DNA of 64,000 nt from Diphasiastrum complanatum (lineage: Eukaryota > Streptophyta > Lycopodiopsida > Lycopodiales > Lycopodiaceae): contig CM055101.1 of assembly GCA_029204225.1 (NCBI GenBank), positions 60,717,340-60,781,339 on the forward strand, written 5' to 3'. Positions 12,171-21,699 of the stretch are shown piece by piece. A program made the position numbers and the translations under genes. Under the pieces are notes generated by a model. The model ran no database searches, was not told where the DNA came from, and saw only the letters and a program-made list of their open reading frames with translations. Position 1 is the stretch's first letter, and the number at the start of each line of letters is the position of its first letter.

Positions 12171-12480
12171 TTTTTGGGCTGCGGCCAACACCAAGGATCT
12201 TGCGCTCTTCCAAGCAAGCATGTCAAAATTGGCGTAAGCCATGCAACGATTCCTTAACTGAGCCCTGGCTCTGTCTTCAAGGTCGTGAAGTAGAGACGAC
12301 CTGGATTTTAGGCGAAAGCGCGTGGTCAATCTTGAGCCTTGCAGCAGACTTGGTGAGGCTCTTTCAGATAAGATGCATGTCGAATATGGATCGTGAAGCA
12401 ACGTCGATAGCAGGACATCTTGCTCCACCCATATGGCATGGGCATCTTGTGCATTTGGTTGAAGCGTTGGTAAGTCTGAA
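11842..12480 (-). pseudogene. LARP1 C-terminal (DM15) fragment, copy C
   Basis: The minus-strand frame from 12,213 to 11,842 reads ERKILGVGRSPKM, FWSQHLRYRYN, RELAEEDAAANYHYGMEC, KRFRRNIYEDFELLTLQT and KYWAFHAGY in order. This is the DM15 (HEAT-like) RNA-binding signature of La-related protein 1; full plant LARP1 proteins are far longer. Upstream, 12,480-12,206 remains open in another frame (NFDMLAWK near the join) and may be the preceding part of the exon, shifted by an indel near 12,205. The La module is missing. It is the fuller of two copies, but still a fragment. Confidence 0.8.
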
Positions 12481-12489
12481 CTAGTGTTG

Positions 12490-12750
12490 CTACAACAACT
12501 GCTGCTATGAGCAAAAAAAAAACAGCCTGCGAACACAGGCCTTGCTTCTCCATCATGTTCTTTTGGATGACAATCCTTGGAGTCTCTGGGATGCAGAGCA
12601 ACAAATCGAGTACTATGAATGTAATAAAAGCGAGACTGGATCTCTGCACAAATCCGTAGCAACACACATAGGCAGGCGCTCGCGCTCCCTAAAAGCTCCA
12701 AAAGCTAGTGACAATGGAAATGAAGGAGGTGCACACATGCCTCTATAAAA
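12490..12750 (-). other. Possible transmembrane-type coding remnant
   Basis: A minus-strand frame contains a strongly hydrophobic run, AVFFLLIAAVVVATLVQTY, downstream of another hydrophobic stretch. The overlapping frame is also open, so the real frame is unclear. I do not recognise the protein, and it could be chance next to the LARP1 fragment. Confidence 0.25.
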
Positions 12751-12849
12751 GCCAGCACAATATTATTTCAAGCCACAATATTTCGGGGAAAGCCTATTAA
12801 TAGCCAGCACCTCAATATTGGAGGAGGCCAGAGAAGCGACATTTTGCCA

Positions 12850-13040
12850 AAACAAAAATCCAACGGTTTTCTCTCTCATATGTGGCATTTCATAGACAGC
12901 CCTTTTGGGCCTTGAAATTCCTCTAATGGTACGTTTTGAGGGACATTGATAGTATCATAATTCTAAGAATCAGACAAAGTGATAGACAAAAGAGTGCACA
13001 TTGGAGAGAGTGGAATGTTCTAAAAGTTCAAGATCACTCA
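12850..13040. repeat. Dispersed repeat shared with about 38,900-39,045
   Basis: The stretch with AATCCAACGG, a CCCTTTTGG block and TTCCTCTAATG recurs in the same order near 38,900-39,045. No coding frame is present. The rest of 12,750-13,380 holds nothing that I can assign. Confidence 0.4.
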
Positions 13041-13391
13041 CGTGATGCGTTTCAGTTTCCAGAGAAACATAAATTTGGAGAGTAGAATGAAAATAAAGTC
13101 ACTTTGGCTATTCAGCTCAAAGAAGATGTTGTTAGAACACCATAGTGTTTACTCAAAGACCACTGCCAATTCTAAGAAATTGCCATGCTATGCACACTTG
13201 TCACCTAGAAACCTCATCCAACACAATAGTGATCTGCTACCATGTCATAGGAAGTGCACACCTTCTAGAATCGTTGACGGTAAGGAGAGTCACAAAAGTA
13301 CCATATGAATTAAGGTAACTAATGTGTCGCAGCTCTAGTGATTTTTAAGACATGATGTAAAAGCTCCAACAAAGTTGACCTTAAGGGAGGG

Positions 13392-13663
13392 TGTTGGAAA
13401 TACTATTGGGCAATGCCACTTTGTTGGCTATTAAGGACATACTTGAAATGTACTCATTACTGTAAATGTGTAAAGGCCCAATGTGCCTCTAAGTGGAGTA
13501 AGTAACTTAAGGACCCTTCTAATGTGAATGTGGCTATGGCTATTTGTGAGAAGGCATAACCTCCTCCTCCTCTCTCTCGCGTATCTTCCTCTTATCTCAT
13601 TGTATGTTGTAAGATAATTGAATACAAGAATATTGTTCTCTCTCCATCTCTATTGTGTAATAT
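13392..13663 (+). mobile_element. Probable 3' LTR remnant of a copia element
   Basis: TGTTGGAAATAC follows a purine-rich TTAAGGGAGGG, the typical polypurine tract and LTR start. A CT-rich tail and polyadenylation-like sequence follow. No second LTR copy is visible, so the right edge is approximate. Around it, an AAAGTACCATATGAAT block occurs at about 13,294 and again at 13,698, so the LTR sits between two direct repeats of flanking sequence. Confidence 0.45.
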
Positions 13664-15480
13664 GGCCTGATCTCTGCTGCATGCTCTGATTGCAACAAAA
13701 AGTACCATATGAATCAAGGTAACTACTGTGTCGTAGCTCCCATAGGTCAAAAGACCCAATTATCATAGTTTTTCCAATGCCCCAAAGAGTATAGACATCT
13801 ACACCACACCACCAACTAGGATTCAACACCATACTCCAACGGGAGGCTGGACCACCATACCCCAAGTACCCAAAGTATATTACACGGGCATATAATATAT
13901 CCTTATAGTGACGCAAGCAATGGGGCCCCAAGATCATGCCTACAAGAAATACCCCACAAATCCAAGTTTCGTTTCCTACAATAGGGCAAAATCTGTATGA
14001 CGAATGCTTCCTAAAACCCACTACAATCAGACCTTGGTTTTAACACCCTATAACTAGACGTCATTGCTAAACCTTATAAGTTAACTTATAAGGACACACA
14101 CCTTAGTGACGAAGTGATTGAAACCGTTACTTACAAGATAGAAGTCATGAAGATAGGAATATGGCCGACGCATTCCGCCCGTGACCATACTATCCCGTAC
14201 TTAGGATCGATAGCCTATATGTGATGATTGTAGGACTTGACACTACTATATGTGGCCTCCATGCTGGAGATCTAGCAACTGAAGTTGACAATGAGGGATT
14301 TTGAGTAAAAGCTTCTATGTATATCAAAGTTGGCTAGCAATGGGTATTAGTGACAACACAAACCTTACAACTACAAACGATTGAGCACGTAATCATAGCC
14401 TCCGAGTCTTCATGCTGAGCTTTACACTAAATGACCTACCATTACCTGGGAACTTTTGCCAAGTAGTGTGAGAGGGCATAACCTAGTACCATTTCTACAA
14501 CTGATACGTCCATCGACTTCTGATCCCAGATGACCGATTGTTTCAAATTAGACGTAGGGTCAACACAAGCTCTCTTTATATATATGAATTGATCACCAGC
14601 TTAACATGGATTTGCGTAGGCATAACAACTATCCAATACACCGAATTGATAGCAACACGTCATATCCCTTCACTAGCACCATCTATCGATGATTTAACTA
14701 CGATCATTAGAGGAGCCAACCAAGACCCACACGAAGCACCCCCCGAGACATTCAAAGAAGAACTTAGTAAGTGCACATGCTATCAATAGATCTGCAACAT
14801 TTCGAAGGTCAAAAAGTCAAAGGCACCAGAACTAGTAACATGTGTAGTTAATTGGAAGTTGGGTAGCCGCAACACGTGGGGTCCGTACTTCAAGATTCTA
14901 TTTTCTACCATTAACTAACATGACTTCTCGTGTAAATGCAAAGCATATTGCACATCAAAGTTTCTTCCCATCTACTCATAGTGTTCACATCAAAAGAAAA
15001 CTATCTTATCGATTGGAATATCATGAAAAGAAACTTTGAATATTTTGGATCACAATGAGCGCCAACGTGAATCTAAATTTTTGCGATTCAGAAATTATGG
15101 AGTGTGTTGGATCAAAAGGAGCAGCAAGATTATTTCATACTTTTGCAATTAAAAAATTTGCAAGTTCAAAACACATCTATTGAAAAAGTATAACTGCAAG
15201 GCTTTGATTTTGCTCATAACTGCAAAGCTTTGATTTTGCATATAAAAGCAAGAAACATGGAGTGTGTTGGATCAAAAAGAGCGCCAAGGTTATTTGTAGT
15301 TGAAATTTTTTTCCGATTCAGACGAGTTTTAATAGCTTATAAGATATATAACAATTTGGTTTTCTACTAGATTAATCTATCGATTATTAAAATGTCTAAG
15401 TATCATCTCCATATTGATCTTCCTACATAATATACTCCACTGTCAAAAAAAAATCTGAAAGGATCCACCTTACCAGCTCA
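13664..15480. other. Unassigned stretch with short direct repeats
   Basis: No convincing coding region; the longest frames (13,650-14,021 minus and 14,538-14,789 plus) resemble nothing I know. ATGGAGTGTGTTGGATCAAA occurs at about 15,098 and 15,258, and CAAAGCTTTGATTTTGC-type words are repeated between them, suggesting a small decayed tandem array. Confidence 0.4.
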
Positions 15481-15487
15481 CCAAAAC

Positions 15488-17240
15488 ATGGATCACAGGA
15501 TGGAGGACAGAAAACACTGTGATCTATGGGTTGATGGAAGTTTATATCCAATCGATTCAAGCTCAGTGCAACATCCAAATTTTAGATCAGTCACACAACT
15601 CGTACTGTTTTTGTGTGAAGGACGCAATGGTCTATTGGGTTATTGTGAAAGATTGAAAAGTTATGGCATTATTAATTCAATAAAAAAAATCCATTATTTG
15701 GAAAATATGCTGAATGGTTTACCTACTGACTATAGAAAAAACGAAACTCTTCTATTGCAAACAAAAGAAGAGAATGAAATCTTGAAGATAGATAATTATC
15801 GTTTACAAAATATTATATTAAACCTTAACCAAGAAAATGACAATATGAACTAATTGTACAAACATTGTGTACCTCATATTGTCAAGTAATGCAGAAATAA
15901 ACACATTACGAAAGAAAATACTGAACAATAAGCGAAAAAGAGTTATTTTAAAAGGTATTGACGAGCTTTCATCAAGTGGGATCAACGAAAAAAAGAATAT
16001 ATGCTTTCAAGTAAGATTTTGTTATAAAGTATTCATGTGTTTTGTTTCATCTAGCACATCAATGATTGTGAATTGTTTTTCAGGGGTTTGCAAAACATCA
16101 TTGGTATTCCTTACCATATCAATGAAATTTATAACTCAAAACATGGCACTTTGTCATATGATTCCACCAAAAATATGTTTGTAGATTTGAATTATTTACT
16201 GAGATTTATTTGTAAAGTTTTATGGAATCACAAATGAAATTTTTTAAAAATTGATATTAGTTCTCAAGTTAGACAGAAGTAATAAAGGGACAAAAGTTGA
16301 AAAGGTTTTTTACACTTATGAATGGAGCATTAAGCAATACGATAAACTGAAGAGTCTTAATATCAGTGTGCAGTTCAAAAATAACATCTGGTGGTTAGCA
16401 GCTTTCCAGGTTTAATTCTATTTTATTGAGTACTAGCAACTAATTAGAGATATAGAAGATCCAACTTGGAAACCAGTACTACCAATTTCGCTTAAAAATG
16501 TCCACATTTGTACACTACATGGAAAGGTTAGAATTATCGAAAAATTGATATACCTTCATATTTGGTTTGCCTGGAATACTAAGCCAAAGTCATTAGCCAA
16601 AAAAGCAATAGCTCGATTGGAGGAAGTTCTATTAAAAGTGGGTCTTCATAAAGGACACGTTAAAATACAAAATGACGAGAAGCTTTTGGAGAAAAACGGA
16701 AAACATCCCATGCAAACCAAGCATAGGAGGATCCAAAGCTCATCGTTTCTTATCAAATCATTCCGGAAAATCAACTAAAATTCAGTGCTCAATTTGGATA
16801 GATGTACTCAATGCCACAAAGGATTTTGAAGAAAAAGAAACAACAAGGATTAAAAAGGTTGAAGTCTGCTGGACAAAGCTTGACAACATGGTCAAATTGC
16901 TCAGAAAAGATAAATTGTTTGATACTGATGTCCTACTAATTGAAAAATCAACAATTGAGTTTGTGGATGCAATTAAAGACGTCTGGGGTGAAGGTCATAT
17001 TACGCTTTATATGGTAAATCTCTTTTCAATGTAACTAACTCTTAGAATTATAATTTCATTGCACATACACTAAATTTAAAATGATTAATACGACAATGTT
17101 TGTATCTATGAGATTGCAGCACATTTTACGACATCATGCATCATTTTTTGCAAAAGCTTATGGCAGTCTAAGTATTTGGTCATCACAAGGAATGGAAAAA
17201 TCGCATTGGCAAGCCAAAGCAACATTTCATTGAAATACAC
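15488..17240 (+). pseudogene. Spliced, transposon-like coding unit (unrecognised family)
   Basis: A chain of open segments with plausible splice sites. Segment 1 (15,488-15,850) has a coiled-coil-like tail. A segment from 15,880 ends TGCTTTCAA before GTAAGA; after TTTTCAG at 16,083 the frame gives GIPYHINEIYNSKHGTLSY. A later segment ends NNIWWLAAFQ. The frame from 16,440 reads HGKVRIIEKLIYLHIWFAWN and continues with one frameshift near 16,700 to LYM before GTAAAT at 17,013. After a CAG at 17,120 it resumes HILRHHASFF, YGSLSIWSSQGMEKSH. The GSL-x-x-WSSQGMEKSH pattern reminds me of the C-terminal part of DNA-transposon-like proteins found in non-seed plants and animals, but I cannot name the superfamily. 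Confidence 0.5.
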
Positions 17241-17730
17241 AACATGCTGGAACATCTCAAAAAAATACTTACATCATCTAGCTATTTCAATGGTTCTATA
17301 GACGTGTTCAAATCCGATACAAAACTGGATCAACAAATTATCAGAAATTTTGAAAGGCGTGCAAATTTATAGTCGAAAATAATATTGATATATAAGACTC
17401 AACTCATAATAATTTTTATGATATCAGACGAAAAGAGTATATGTATTATATGGCATCAATTCCAGTACAATGCACAGCAAAATCATTGTTTCTCTTTATC
17501 TTTAATGATCAGCTTTGTTGTGTGGTCATGAAATTTTTTTTTCTATCATATGGGTCTAGAAAATCAATAGATCTTCTTTTGCTCAAGTCTATGTATCCGG
17601 AGAAAACAACTAAGGAGAATGACCTTTTAGGAACTTCCTCATCTACATAGCCAAATACTTTTATGACAATGTCTCTCTTCGCAAATATAATTTTATATGT
17701 ATTCTGAGAGTATTTATGCCCGTGCGAGAA
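17241..17730. other. Spacer between convergent coding units
   Basis: AT-rich sequence between the plus-strand unit and the minus-strand unit. Short open stretches, such as 17,441-17,650, show no recognisable domain. It may hold 3' untranslated sequence of both units. Confidence 0.4.
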
Positions 17731-18665
17731 TTATGATAATGCTTTAATTGCCATTATTATTGTCGCAGCATTTGAAGAAAATTTGCTATGATGAATGCAA
17801 ATCTCTTTATTTACAAAGCTCTTCAAATAATGGGATAGGGATGAATTTCTTTGTCGTGATCCCTGGCCTTCCCTCACATATCCATGCCTTGTTGCAAAGG
17901 CATCTACCTCCACATTAGCCTGTAAAATACGAGCAAAGGTCCCCTATCTTGAAAATAAAATAACTATGTTTGAATAGAAATCTCATTCAAATAAAACCAA
18001 ATATACTTACCAGATCACACTCATCAGCTTGAACAATTGCAACAGTATGTAGATCATGACCAACAACTATGGACGCTGAAGTAGTGGATGGATTAGTTTT
18101 TGAGGACTATGAGACATATTTGCTCTGGATTCTCAGAAATTCCTCTTCACTGGGCAACTTTGCTTGGTATGCTCTGCTTTCAGACATGATTGACTACAGG
18201 GCTTTAGTCCCATCCAGCCACTCATCTTCGTCTTTGTAATCAATAGAAGCACACAGATAATCACACTTGAGATCTATGAAGTCCGAGAATTCTTTGATGA
18301 AATTAAACAAAATTGATAATATTTCATCCTCCCTCAGATCAAGAAAATCTCCAACATCATTCAAAGAGACGTATGCGACACTATTCATGTAATACACCAG
18401 AAAATCGAGAATAGTCTTGATTTTGTCATATGGATTCACGTCAAATAAGGAAGAAATGGACAATGCACGAGATTGGATTGGGTTGTACATTGCTGCCAAT
18501 CTTGCCTCCTCATCATCACCCAAGACGTCATCAACAATAGCTGATTCTGATATCACAGAATAACTGATGATGAGGCGCTCTCAATGCTTAGCCTCGAAGT
18601 TCCTGCCTCTTCAGGAACAAGAGCAGAAAGATAAAACACAAAGCCCATGCCCTCCTGAACAAAGC
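17731..18665 (-). pseudogene. Unrecognised minus-strand multi-segment ORF
   Basis: Minus-strand reading from 18,665 gives GMGFVFYLSALVPEEAGTS and then, after a shift near 18,555, an acidic 120-residue segment (DDVLGDDEEARLAAMYNP, FIKEFSDFIDLKCDYL) ending at a stop at 18,194. A new ATG follows (MSESRAYQAKLPSEEEFL), one stop, then HDLHTVAIVQADECDL before a GTAAGT donor near 18,012. After a TTTACAG acceptor near 17,920 comes VEVDAFATRHGYVREG. It converges with the plus-strand unit at 15.5-17.2 kb, so the two may be ORFs of one DNA transposon. I recognise no domain. Confidence 0.45.
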
Positions 18666-19019
18666 GACATGATCAATTGTGCTGGTCACAATGGACCACA
18701 CGTTTAAAATCACTCGCTATTTTCGTGAATCGTCGGTTGTGAGCTTGCTTTGAAAGTGGTTGGGCAAGTACCAGGTCATGGAAATGAATGAATCATAGAC
18801 TGTACATTATCAATATAGACTGATTCAGAATATAATAATATTGTTTATACAAGGCCAAGAAATATGATCTATGTTCAGATCCAAACCTCTCGATATCAAA
18901 AGGCATATTGAAATACACCTAAACCCTAGATTCAACAAGGAAGGCATGCAAAGCATAATCAAAAGTATTAGAAGATGAGGCAGCCAAGTCTTTAGAACTT
19001 CAGAAGTATAAAAAGAAGC
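18666..19019. other. Unassigned stretch
   Basis: No open frame, repeat partner or motif that I can support. Confidence 0.5.
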
Positions 19020-19025
19020 CTCGAG

Positions 19026-19167
19026 TATAGCTATGACGTGAGATGGTTACGAGAAAATTAGATAGTCCTCGCATGTTGGCGATATTGGTGATTGACCGGA
19101 TATCGCAACGACGCGAGGGATACAAGGTCATACAGACTATGACCTAGATTCTCGCATGGTAGCGATA
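19026..19167. repeat. Stem-loop repeat arms, upstream group
   Basis: Imperfect arms of one motif: TATAGCTATGACGTGAG (19,026), CTCGCATGTTGGCGATA (19,068), its inverse TATCGCAACGACGCGAG (19,101) and CTCGCATGGTAGCGATA (19,151). The 19,068 and 19,101 arms form an imperfect 17-bp hairpin with a 16-nt loop. Forward arms are 83 bp apart. Confidence 0.65.
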
Positions 19168-19343
19168 CTAAAGAACAAGAAGTGTGGACACAAACAAGAG
19201 CTATGGGGTGTGAAAATCGAAAACTAAGCAAAAGTTATAAAATGATCGAACAACATTTATATAGTTAAAACCAATAAAATCCAAGTCGTACACGCGTCGA
19301 TTCAACAACGGATCAGATCTCTCATGCGTAATGTAACCGTCCA

Positions 19344-19542
19344 CACGTGCGAGACCACACACGCAACAATACATGTCAATCTGTCATTCGGCCATGTGCC
19401 CACACAATGCACGTCACTATACCATTCGACCACGTGTCCACACGTGCGGTTCCAAACGTGCAGTTTTGCACATGCGGATCCAAATGTGCAGTTTCACATG
19501 TCAGTTTTCGATTGGACCACGTGTTGCAAGTTTTCACACGTG
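19344..19542. promoter_or_regulatory. Cluster of five G-boxes (CACGTG)
   Basis: Perfect CACGTG hexamers at 19,344, 19,431, 19,441, 19,518 and 19,537, with several further ACGTG and CATGTG near-matches. G-boxes are known binding sites for plant bZIP and bHLH factors. Their position just before a TATA box and upstream of the H3-like frame suggests a promoter, but tandem repetition alone could also produce them. Confidence 0.55.
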
Positions 19543-19557
19543 TGATTTTTTTTTAGC

Positions 19558-19565
19558 TATATAAG
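19558..19565 (+). promoter_or_regulatory. TATA box (TATATAAG)
   Basis: TATATAAG lies 16 bp after the last CACGTG and 328 bp before the H3-like ATG. Spacing and context fit a core promoter on the plus strand; no transcript evidence is available here. Confidence 0.5.
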
Positions 19566-19643
19566 TCTAATTCCCACGATTTTTTAGGTTTTTCTTGAAT
19601 TTGGTTTCTTCCTAGAATGCTACCATAGGACTTGCAAGCTCAA

Positions 19644-19882
19644 TATCGCCATCGAGTGAGAGCCTCCCTCCCCCCCCCTGACTTTGGGCCTCTCTCGCGG
19701 CATAGCGATATCAGCCTCACAGTTTTCAGTATTGGCATCACATGAGAGAACCCGTCTTGCTCTTATACTATATCACTATCCTCACGTCATAGAGATATCC
19801 ATCTGTGCCTCCCAGTATCGCCATCACGCGAACGAGTCTATCATTCATCACCATAGTAACACTCTCTCACGTGGTAGAGATA
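19644..19882. repeat. Stem-loop repeat array leading into the H3-like ATG
   Basis: Forward arms CTCGCGGCATAGCGATA (19,694), CTCACGTCATAGAGATA (19,781) and CTCACGTGGTAGAGATA (19,866) recur with a period of 85-87 bp. Inverse arms TATCGCCATCGAGTGAG (19,644), TATTGGCATCACATGAG (19,730) and TATCGCCATCACGCGA (19,816) sit about 20 nt after or between them, so units can fold as hairpins. The last forward arm ends 10 bp before the ATG of the H3-like frame. Confidence 0.7.
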
Positions 19883-19892
19883 TCTGGCCTCA

Positions 19893-20342
19893 ATGGCTCG
19901 GGTGAAGCAAACCGCTAGGCTTACTAGCTTTGTTGAACCAGCCCGTCCATAGATTGAACCCATACATCCGCAAAGATGTGAAAGACCTCGCCGTCTATGG
20001 TTGAGGGAGATCAGGGCATTACAAAGGAGCACCAAGCTTCTGATCCCAAAAGCAGCCTTCTACTAGGCTGTGAGGGAGGTCATGCAGGATATGACTACTC
20101 ATCTACCCTATGCAGTGAGGTGGAATATCACTACCTTGGAGGCACTCCATACTACCTATGAGGACTTCCAAACTAAAATGTTTGAGGATTCGATCTTGTG
20201 CTCGATACATGCCAAGATGGTGATACTAATGCCCAAAGACATGTTTCTTGTCATGAGACTTCGCAACACCTATGACAACACTTTTAAGTTAGGCTTCACA
20301 CATAGGCAAGTTCCTCTGGAAAAGGGGCTTGTCCCACTCTGA
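19893..20342 (+). pseudogene. Divergent histone H3 / CENH3-like frame with in-frame stops
   Basis: One uninterrupted frame of 149 codons plus terminal stop. Codons 1-9 read MARVKQTAR, one change from the canonical H3 tail start. Codons 37-56 read LREIRALQRSTKLLIPKAAF, then VREVMQDM (60-67), RW (76-77) in a lengthened loop 1, FEDSILCSIHAK (97-108) and MPKD (113-116). LLIP and a Trp in loop 1 resemble plant CENH3 rather than canonical H3, which has LLIR and a shorter loop. The tail is short (36 codons before LREIR). Stops TAG at codons 20 and 58 make it a pseudogene, or a fossil of a fast-evolving variant. No introns interrupt it, so a retrocopy is possible. After the final TGA the same frame goes on KKRKQA, stop, PKRSKPKPRS, a basic tail not found in H3. 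Confidence 0.75.
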
Positions 20343-20384
20343 AAAAAGAGAAAGCAAGCATAGCCCAAGCGTTCAAAACCCAAG

Positions 20385-20752
20385 CCTAGGTCTCCCAGCT
20401 CTTCACCCTTGCTCCTCCCATTAGAAAAGATCTGGCAAGTACGTCGGCAATTCCATGGGTTGAGAGTCCTCTCCCAACCCCTGATCTTGAAATCCAAAGT
20501 TCTCCTTCTCAACATGCAGATGATTTAAATACAGTGGTGGACAAGATTGTTTCTGATGTTGATGCAACTGATAAAGAGTTGCACTTCAGATTTCCCAATG
20601 ACCCAAATGAGACATTCTTTGATTCTGAAAGATACATAGATTTTGATATGTATATAGCCAAAAAAATAGATGATCTCGGAGGAGAGTTTATGTTTTGTAT
20701 AGGTGATATTAATTTTGCAATGCATATCAAAAGCCGTATTGTAGAGAGCTAA
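20385..20752 (+). pseudogene. Unrecognised acidic ORF downstream of the H3-like frame
   Basis: Open in a frame different from the H3-like one, from about LAPPIRKDLASTSAIPW through SPLPTPDLEIQSSPSQHAD and DKIVSDVDATDKELHFRFPN to SRIVES and a stop. Only the last 72 codons begin with ATG (20,534). The Ser/Pro-rich then acidic composition looks coding, but I recognise no domain. It might be the C-terminal part of the same ancestral gene as the H3-like frame, or a separate fragment. Confidence 0.35.
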
Positions 20753-20759
20753 AGGAGAA

Positions 20760-21670
20760 GACCTCCCATATCTCGGACACAATCATTGAATCCGGGTGTG
20801 TATACTATGTATATAAATACACATATACAGTCATGAGGAGATTTTTGTTGTATCTCCATTTTTTGGGCATCTGTTGCATAGAGAGAGGAAAGCCAGAAGG
20901 CTCTTCAGGCACACAAGCATGGAGGCATCAATGTTCATCATCCCATACTGTGCAAAGTAAGATAATTTCTTGTTGGAAAATGAACTTCACTTTCCTTCAT
21001 CCCTAGATCCCTCCACATGGGACGAATCAGATCTCGCAAGTGCAATCCGTAAGTTCAATAGCCTTAGACAGCCGTAACTAAGCAGGTGCTAAAACGCGGC
21101 TATTAGTTTTACAAGAAAAGCTTAGAAGAAGATGTAAAGATAGAATATAAGTTTGTGCAAACGTAGTGTAGAGAGAATAAGAGAGAGTAAGAGAGATTAG
21201 GAGAGAGTGAGATAGAAGAGAAGCTGATGCAACTATAGAATAGAAAACAGAAACTAGCATGCTAATAAGCGGTAGACTATGAGCTCTTATACAAAAGAGA
21301 TTTATAAAGCAATAGATCTTTCTATCAGTTTTTCTGTTATGTATGCATGAATGATAGTATTGTTTATGTGTATACTGTTGTTCTGATGAATGGATCATAT
21401 TGACTTGGTAATCAAAAGTTAGCTGTAGATTCGTAATGTGCAAAAACTTAGCGGTGAAAATTTTGTCATTTTTTTTTCGCATGCTCTCTCTTTAGCTTTT
21501 TCGCATATTTTCTACTACAGTTAAAACATGCCTAAGTGCACAAAAACACACTTCACATTTTTCACATTTTTCATTTTTTTTGCGAAAAACACGACAGTTA
21601 CAGAACAATGCATGCTTTCACATCTAAAAATTGTGAGCTATAGTTGAGGCAAAAACAATCAGTTTGCTTC
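20760..21670. mobile_element. Probable 5' LTR/leader region before copia VI
   Basis: No coding frame that I trust. The right end adjoins a primer-binding site, so at least its last few hundred bases should be the 5' LTR of copia VI. A TGTTGG at 20,971 could be the LTR start, but it does not match the LTR start at 26,728, so the left edge is not defined. Confidence 0.4.
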
Positions 21671-21672
21671 AG

Positions 21673-21684
21673 TGGTATCAGAGC
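21673..21684 (+). other. Primer-binding site of copia VI
   Basis: A perfect TGGTATCAGAGC lies 27 bases before the gag ATG. It is complementary to plant initiator tRNA-Met. Confidence 0.85.
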
Positions 21685-21699
21685 ACTATAGACTATCAA

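Noticed and set aside
13650-14021. 123-codon minus-strand ORF rich in Trp, Cys and Tyr
   Set aside because: Overlaps the copia LTR tail, shows no domain, and its composition is unlike a globular protein.
14538-14789. 83-codon ORF with a hydrophobic segment
   Set aside because: No homology that I can recognise, no splice signals and no neighbouring coding segment.
19324-19564. Three overlapping short His/Cys/Thr-rich ORFs
   Set aside because: They are frame variants of the CACGTG-rich cluster and lack domain features.
21078-21482. 134-codon minus-strand ORF
   Set aside because: Hydrophobic and Ser-rich translation of low-complexity sequence in the probable LTR/leader of copia VI; no recognisable motif.
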